Positions 55,011-64,000 of a stretch of 64,000 nucleotides of DNA are shown here, piece after piece (within the stretch, counting starts at the first letter, position 1; the number at the start of each line of letters is the position of its first letter). The position numbers were made by a program, and so were the translations under genes. The notes below the pieces were generated by a model. It was not told the DNA's origin and made no database searches. It saw only the letters and a list, made by a program, of their open reading frames with translations. Source of the DNA: Mucilaginibacter jinjuensis (GTDB taxonomy: Bacteria > Bacteroidota > Bacteroidia > Sphingobacteriales > Sphingobacteriaceae); the NCBI RefSeq assembly GCF_028596025.1, contig NZ_CP117167.1, forward strand, positions 5,332,001 through 5,396,000, written 5' to 3'.

Positions 55011-55049
55011 TAAAAACAAGAAAGCCCTTGCTGTATAGCAAAGGCTTCT
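55011..55049 (-). terminator. rrn operon 2 terminator
   Basis: On the minus strand AAGCCTTTGCT/AGCAAGGGCTT with a 4-nt loop is followed by TTCTTGTTTTT. It lies about 10 bp beyond the 5S 3' end. Confidence 0.8.
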
Positions 55050-55057
55050 TGATAAGG

Positions 55058-55169
<112 letters not shown>

Positions 55170-55408
55170 TATCTTTAATGTTAGTAGTGAGTAATTGATT
55201 GAGTTAAGTGGTTAAGTAGTTCCATTTGTAACTACTCACTTAGTCAACCATTCTCTATTCACTAAGAACAATGACATATTATTGAAAGAAGTATTGATTT
55301 TCACTGTTAAACAGCTTATTGTTTTGGTTTTCTGTGGTTATTAAGTTATTCGGTTATTAGTTATTGCTAACCTGTAACTATTAACTCAATAACCACATTA
55401 TCCGTTGT
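55170..55408. other. 23S-5S spacer with simple repeats
   Basis: About 240 bp made largely of simple words (GAGTTAAGTGGTTAAGTAG, TTATTAAGTTATTCGG). Nothing else is visible. Confidence 0.5.
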
Positions 55409-58289
<2,881 letters not shown>

Positions 58290-58526
58290 ACCATTATCGC
58301 TTTTGCTCGATACGGTATGTCTTTATATTAAGATAGTTATTCAGTTGTTGGGTTATTCAGTTATTCGTAGCTCCCTTGCGAGAGTAACTATTAACTTAAT
58401 AACTTCTAACTTCGTAACTGTCCTTACTGTTGTTTCAGTTTATTCAATTACTTCTTCCAATATGTCAAAGAACTTATGTTCGCATCTATAACGACACCTA
58501 TATAATAGTATCTGTAGCAAACGTCG

Positions 58527-58600
58527 TGGAGAATAACGGATTCGAACCGTTGACCCCCTGCGTGCAAGGCAGGTGCTCTAGCCAGCTGAGCTAATCCCCC
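58527..58600 (-). tRNA. tRNA-Ala (TGC)
   Basis: The complement folds as a 74-nt tRNA: acceptor GGGGGAT/ATTCTCC, D-loop AGCTCAGCTGGCTAGAGC, anticodon TGC in the CCTTGCAC loop, and T-arm GGTTCGAATCC. CCA is not encoded. It sits in the 16S-23S spacer. Confidence 0.96.
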
Positions 58601-58694
58601 GGAAAATCTAATGAGTGAATGTTTTAATGAGTGAATGAGTGAATATTGCTATTCTATCATTCTATCATTCCTTCCTTCTATCATTTGCCCCCTG

Positions 58695-58769
58695 TAGTCT
58701 CGAGCAGATTTGAACTGCTGACCCCTACATTATCAGTGTAGTGCTCTAACCAAACTGAGCTACGAGACT
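58695..58769 (-). tRNA. tRNA-Ile (GAT)
   Basis: The complement folds as a 75-nt tRNA: acceptor AGTCTCG/CGAGACT, anticodon stem CTACA/TGTAG with anticodon GAT, and T-arm with AGTTCAAATCT. CCA is not encoded. With tRNA-Ala it forms the usual Ile-Ala spacer pair. Confidence 0.96.
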
Positions 58770-59091
58770 ATTCTTTTGCAGTCTTGAGTTTTGAGTTCCG
58801 AGTTCTGAGTTAGTCGCTTTTGCTAACTGCTAACTCTTTTTCCTTTTACTCTTGACTTAACTGCCAGTTATGTGTCTGTGCCCTGTTAAAGTTACAGTCA
58901 CCCTGATGGCTTCATCTTCTGGGTTTCCTTTAATCTAGTTGCGAGTCTTGAGTTCCGAGTTCCGAGTATTAACTACTCACCACTCACCCATTCTCTACTC
59001 ACCACTAAATCTTAATATCTTTTAAGTATAACATGTTGCAAAGCGCGTTTTAGCTTTGCTATCTGACCCGTAATCTTGGATACTGCTCCAG
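58770..59091. other. 16S to tRNA-Ile spacer with simple repeats
   Basis: About 320 bp containing repeats of GAGTTCCGAGTT/GAGTTTTGAG type and CACTCACC runs, plus precursor stem sequences. No gene. Confidence 0.5.
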
Positions 59092-60613
<1,522 letters not shown>

Positions 60614-61035
60614 AAAATGTTTTTGTTTGTCCAGACCCTATTACTCAAAATAGAAATCTGTATTAATCTGATGAGGCCGGTAATCCGAGCTCCGTTACCA
60701 GAACTCTGCTTCCCTTATCATCTTCGTATCTTTATACAGTATCCTACGAGCTTATCAGATTTGTTTTCTTAAAACTGAACTTCAATCTTTCGATCTCCAT
60801 TCCGCTTCGCTACATGTTATATCTTAAAAAAAGAACTTTTCACTTCCCCTCACGGTTCAGCTTTATGTTTTACAATCATTGCGATTGTTAACCTTTCATT
60901 TGTCATTCGCTAGGCATTGCGCTTCGCTTTTTCTTTCCGTTTACTTCCCTGGTTATCACCAGCTTTTCTCCGTTTTCTTTCCCCGTTTCGGGAGTGCAAA
61001 GGTAAGAAGCTTTTTGTTTTTTCCAAATTTTATTT
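60614..61035 (-). other. rrn operon 2 leader, near-identical to 787-1208
   Basis: The shared 420-bp leader between 16S and the proximal promoter. Frames drawn across it are not genes. Identity with the first operon ends near 61035. Confidence 0.85.
60997..61026 (-). promoter_or_regulatory. rrn operon 2 proximal promoter
   Basis: TTG (61024-61026), a 19-bp spacer and TACCTTTG (60997-61004) on the minus strand are identical to the operon 1 proximal promoter. Confidence 0.8.
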
Positions 61036-61136
61036 TCATTTAATTTGGAAGGTTTTTTTGAGGTTTTCTATATCACTTATCTTCTTCTCAAACCTCAGCA
61101 TCAAGTCTTTCAACCATCTGCTTAACTTCTCTAACT

Positions 61137-61206
61137 CTTTAATGAACGATCCCGCTTTTCCTTCCTGGCGGGCTGCAAAGATGAGGATTATTTTAGTTTC
61201 CCGCAA
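61137..61206 (-). promoter_or_regulatory. rrn operon 2 middle promoter with hairpin and boxA-like motif
   Basis: On the minus strand TTG (61204-61206), a 20-bp spacer and CATCTTTG (61176-61183). The transcript then has a CCCGC/GCGGG stem (61151-61172) and GTTCATTAAAG (61137-61147), the same order as in the other distal promoters. Confidence 0.6.
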
Positions 61207-61248
61207 ATTTTATTTCGCTTTTTTTGAAACTCTTTTTCTCTCTTTACT

Positions 61249-61316
61249 TCTTCAATGAACGTCCCGCTTTCTCATTTGCGGGTTACAAATATACACCGGT
61301 TTTGCACATCTGCCAA
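61249..61316 (-). promoter_or_regulatory. rrn operon 2 distal promoter with hairpin and boxA-like motif
   Basis: On the minus strand TTG (61314-61316), a 20-bp spacer and TATATTTG (61286-61293). A CCCGC/GCGGG stem (61263-61282) and GTTCATTGAAG (61250-61260) follow. Confidence 0.65.
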
Positions 61317-61426
61317 AACAAATTTTCCATTTTTTTGTAAGCAAATGTAAGTAGCTGAAAATTAGCAAGTATTACAGCTCGATTTTTGCTTTGACATGCT
61401 ACCGACTATCCATTATAAGTAATTTG

Positions 61427-61434
61427 TATCTTTG
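61427..61434 (+). promoter_or_regulatory. -7 box just before the rsmF-like start
   Basis: TATCTTTG matches the Bacteroidota -7 box; no TTG lies at the right distance upstream. If used, transcription would begin at about 61438, after the first ATG (61437), favouring the ATG at 61443 as the true start. Confidence 0.45.
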
Positions 61435-61442
61435 AAATGTAT

Positions 61443-62843
61443 ATGGATAACCTGCATTTCCCCGAAAATTTTCTGGATGACCTGGCGCAAGCGCCCGGTT
61501 TTGATCGCGAAAACTTTGTAAAAGCTCACGAATTAGTTGCCGCTCCTACCTCGGTTCGCATCAATCCGAATAAAAAAACTTCATTTATCAATGCACAACC
61601 TGTACCCTGGTGCCAGGATGCTTACTATTTAAATGAGCGCCCATCCTTTACCTTCGATCCATTATTTCATGCGGGAAGCTATTATGTGCAGGAAGCATCG
61701 TCTATGTTTATAGATACGATTATGCGCCAGATCAGAAAAAATGATCCTGAAGAATCTTTCAAAATCCTCGATCTATGTGCGGCGCCTGGTGGTAAAAGTA
61801 CTTTATTGGCATCTACCATGACCAAAGATGATCTGTTAGTTGCCAATGAGATCATCAAAACGCGTGTACCTGTGCTTACTGATAATTTAACACGCTGGGG
61901 AAATGCCAACATAATCGTCACTAATAATGATGCAAAAGACTTTGCCCGCTTGCCCGGTTTTTTCGATACTATATTAATTGATGCGCCATGCTCGGGTTCG
62001 GGCATGTTTAGGAAAGACCCTGCTGCAATGGATGAGTGGTCGGAAGGGAATGTAAAACTTTGTCACCAGCGCCAGGAACGGATATTGGCCGATGTTTACC
62101 CGGCGCTTAAAGAAAACGGCTACCTTATATATAGTACCTGTTCTTATTCGGTTGAAGAAAATGAAAATATCCTCGATTGGCTTTGCGAAGCCTTCGGGAT
62201 GGAAAGCGTACGTATTAATATAGATAGCAATTGGGATATTGTAGAAACCCAGAGTGTTGGGCATAAAGCCTGGGGTTATCGTTTTTATCCTGACAAAGTT
62301 AAAGGCGAAGGTTTGTTTGCATCATGTTTGATTAAACGACAGGAAGCGCCCAAGGCATCAACCCATAAAAACAAATTCCAGAAACTGAATGCTAAAGAGA
62401 TCGATCCACTGAGACCATATATAAAGGACAGCGAAAACTATCATTTTTTTAAAGTAGCTGACGATTGGATGGTGATCCCGGATATACATCGCGACAGTAT
62501 GCTGGCCTTGCAGGATAAACTGTACATCAAAAAATCGGGCGTGCGAATTGGTAAACTGGCAGGCCGGGATTTAATCCCCGATCACGAGCTGGCATTAAGC
62601 CTTATTATTAATAAAGATGAATTTCAGGAAACCGAGTTGACCGAAGATCAGGCTATAGCTTATTTACGCCGGGATAATATAGATATGGAAATCACACAAA
62701 AAGGCTGGAGTTTGATGACTTATAAAGGTGAACCTTTGGGATGGGCTAAGTTATTGCCGAACAGGATTAATAATTATTACCCGAAGGAGTTGAGGATTAT
62801 GTCTACTTTAGAAGCAAGAGACAAGAAACAGGAAACAAGATAA
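61443..62843 (+). CDS. RsmF/RsmB-type rRNA cytosine-C5 methyltransferase
   Basis: The protein (466 residues from 61443) is a Rossmann-fold RNA m5C methyltransferase. The SAM motif is LDLCAAPGGKSTLLAS. The catalytic Cys motif is LIDAPCSGSGMFRKDP and the second Cys lies in IYSTCSYSVEENENIL. The C-terminal part (~300-466) resembles the RsmF PUA-like extension. It probably methylates 16S rRNA at C1407, the RsmF site in E. coli. The ATG at 61437 is two codons upstream and is also possible. It is divergent from the rrn promoters. Confidence 0.9.
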   Translation: MDNLHFPENFLDDLAQAPGFDRENFVKAHELVAAPTSVRINPNKKTSFINAQPVPWCQDAYYLNERPSFTFDPLFHAGSYYVQEASSMFIDTIMRQIRKNDPEESFKILDLCAAPGGKSTLLASTMTKDDLLVANEIIKTRVPVLTDNLTRWGNANIIVTNNDAKDFARLPGFFDTILIDAPCSGSGMFRKDPAAMDEWSEGNVKLCHQRQERILADVYPALKENGYLIYSTCSYSVEENENILDWLCEAFGMESVRINIDSNWDIVETQSVGHKAWGYRFYPDKVKGEGLFASCLIKRQEAPKASTHKNKFQKLNAKEIDPLRPYIKDSENYHFFKVADDWMVIPDIHRDSMLALQDKLYIKKSGVRIGKLAGRDLIPDHELALSLIINKDEFQETELTEDQAIAYLRRDNIDMEITQKGWSLMTYKGEPLGWAKLLPNRINNYYPKELRIMSTLEARDKKQETR

Positions 62844-62865
62844 GCACTTTCAAGGAGAGGAATTT

Positions 62866-63363
62866 TTATCTCATTAATAAATAATGGTGATGATAACTAT
62901 TTATTTCCCTTATCATCCCAATATAATAGCCCAAGATGGAATTGAGAGATAAGACCAAAAGGACTAAAAAATCAATCGAAGCTAATCTAACCAAAAGCTT
63001 TCGGTCTATAACTTTAGTTACAATTCTTTGATAAAATATATTAATACCAATCAACCCGACACTAATAAGGAGAGATATTAATAAAAATCTTAACATTTCT
63101 TCTAAACATTGAGCCTGAAGTATTTTGATGGACGCTTCCCTTGTGGCTTGCTTAGGCCCTTGCGTTATAAGCGCCAATCGAAAATAAAATTCTATCCCAA
63201 CAAGGAAAACGAGCGAATTAATAAGGTATAAAACATTAAGCTTTATTTTCTGGCTCGCATTCTTGATGATATTGTATAATATCCCAGCAATCAAAATAAT
63301 CCAAATAATACCCGCAATTGAATAGATTATTTGATGGATAAGAAGAGCATCGGCTTCAGTCAT
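62866..63363 (-). CDS. Small membrane protein, unknown function
   Basis: The 165-residue protein has four predicted TM helices (IIYSIAGIIWIILIAGILYN, LNVLYLINSLVFLVGIEFYF, LEEMLRFLLISLLISVGLIG, IDFLVLLVLSLNSILGYYIG). I do not recognise the family. Its AT-rich composition is a little below its neighbours. It lies between the rsmF-like gene and the CoA-binding gene. Confidence 0.6.
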   Translation of the reverse strand: MTEADALLIHQIIYSIAGIIWIILIAGILYNIIKNASQKIKLNVLYLINSLVFLVGIEFYFRLALITQGPKQATREASIKILQAQCLEEMLRFLLISLLISVGLIGINIFYQRIVTKVIDRKLLVRLASIDFLVLLVLSLNSILGYYIGMIREINSYHHHYLLMR

Positions 63364-63419
63364 ATTAACTATAATGTGATCATAGCTAATATAGAATTTT
63401 AGTTAATAAACTTCGAGCC

Positions 63420-63785
63420 TTAATACTCCCCCGTACTCAGCATCACCAGCGTGCAAGCAGATAAAGTCTCTATACCTTTCTCTCTCGCCATTCTGCGCAG
63501 CTCTCCGTTTTCGGTACCGGGGTTAAAGATGATGCGTTTAGGGTTTGTCGCCAATATATAATCGTACAGTGCAGGTTGGTTTTGGGGGCCAACATATAAA
63601 GTGATGGTATCTATATCATCGTGGATAGTTTCGGGCTTTTCAATTTCTACGCCGGCGGCCTCGCCGGTTTTAATGCCCACGTTAACTATAGTGTGTCCGG
63701 TTCGTACCAAACGGTTAGATGCTAAGTAAGCATAACGGCTTGGGTCGGGTGTCGCCCCTAATACTAATGTTTTTTTATCGGCCAT
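63420..63785 (-). CDS. CoA-binding (YccU-type) protein
   Basis: The 121-residue protein has the CoA-binding Rossmann fold: KTLVLGATPDPSRYAYLASN at the N-terminus, with PVNVG-like TIVNVGIKTGEAAGVEIEKP, ITLYVGPQNQPALYDYILAT and RIIFNPGTENGELRRMAREK. The family is related to the CoA-binding domain of succinyl-CoA synthetase. No enzymatic partner is adjacent. Confidence 0.9.
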   Translation of the reverse strand: MADKKTLVLGATPDPSRYAYLASNRLVRTGHTIVNVGIKTGEAAGVEIEKPETIHDDIDTITLYVGPQNQPALYDYILATNPKRIIFNPGTENGELRRMAREKGIETLSACTLVMLSTGEY

Positions 63786-64000
63786 AATATTAATATACTC
63801 AAATATCGCGCCGTGGGTTTATATAGATGTCGGCCGGATGTAAAACCATGTAACAGAAAAGCTTAATTTTAGTCTATCAAAAACAATTTCAATTTATTTA
63901 AAATGTTCTCAAACCACAATCGTCTTCTCTATTAAAAGAGAATACAATTGGTTACAACAGCCCTAATGCCCGAAGATAAAAACAGTCATACACTTAATAC
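63786..64000. other. Right-edge gene-free stretch
   Basis: About 215 bp with no visible gene or repeat. It must contain the promoter of the CoA-binding gene, read on the minus strand. Confidence 0.4.

Overview
The window looks like chromosomal DNA of a member of Bacteroidota, most likely a Sphingobacteriaceae relative of Mucilaginibacter/Pedobacter. Evidence: promoters of the Bacteroidota type (TTG, 19-20 bp, TAnnTTTG), a bamD-rpoZ-coaBC-porD cluster, TonB-C and carboxypeptidase-like surface proteins, an M56 sensor paired with a BlaI repressor, FabI, ClpC, AqpZ, and REP-like repeats typical of these genomes. The taxonomy is inferred by eye and was not checked against a database.

Two ribosomal RNA operons bracket the window, both on the minus strand. 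The first is cut by the left edge, so only the 5' half of 16S and its leader remain. The second is complete (16S, tRNA-Ile, tRNA-Ala, 23S, 5S) at about 55.06-60.61 kb. The two 16S copies seem identical over the shared 786 bases except for five compensatory substitutions in the V1 helix. They share about 420 bp of leader and then diverge into different upstream blocks of tandem promoters.

From 1.9 to 12.4 kb is housekeeping and envelope: bamD, rpoZ, coaBC, porD (type IX secretion), a DUF6886 protein, a blaI/M56-peptidase pair under a two-operator promoter, recN and two TonB-C proteins. From 12.6 to 24.5 kb: fabI, two paralogous carboxypeptidase-like proteins (the second starts inside a 50-bp perfect palindrome), a GIY-YIG nuclease gene lying between two halves of a repeat, a 101-bp tandem array, an IS110-family transposase, clpC, an Mpo1-like protein, a DUF3078 barrel and aqpZ. 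From 25 to 27.4 kb an ArsR-type regulator heads a five-gene operon (SRPBCC, DoxX, DUF4256, YdeI-like). From 28.4 to 32.1 kb are a decayed REP-associated transposase, ettA, and an intact REP-associated tyrosine transposase with its own REP hairpins. From 32.1 to 47.4 kb are an M13 peptidase, YkuK-type RNase H fold protein, TlpA thioredoxin, two acetylxylan-esterase-like proteins, an acyltransferase, a radical SAM protein, an orphan DUF4157 (eCIS-type) metalloprotease-like polymorphic protein, an aldo/keto reductase, an acyl-ACP desaturase and a GH5 glycosidase.

The most system-like region is 46.25-54.46 kb. A four-gene operon encodes a membrane histidine kinase, a BcsB-like periplasmic protein, a processive GT2 synthase with an N-terminal MshEN-like domain, and a multi-TM protein, with a GH5 glycanase divergent from it. 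This resembles a cellulose or other exopolysaccharide synthase rearranged relative to classical bcs operons. The right end holds an RsmF-type rRNA methyltransferase, a small membrane protein and a CoA-binding protein.
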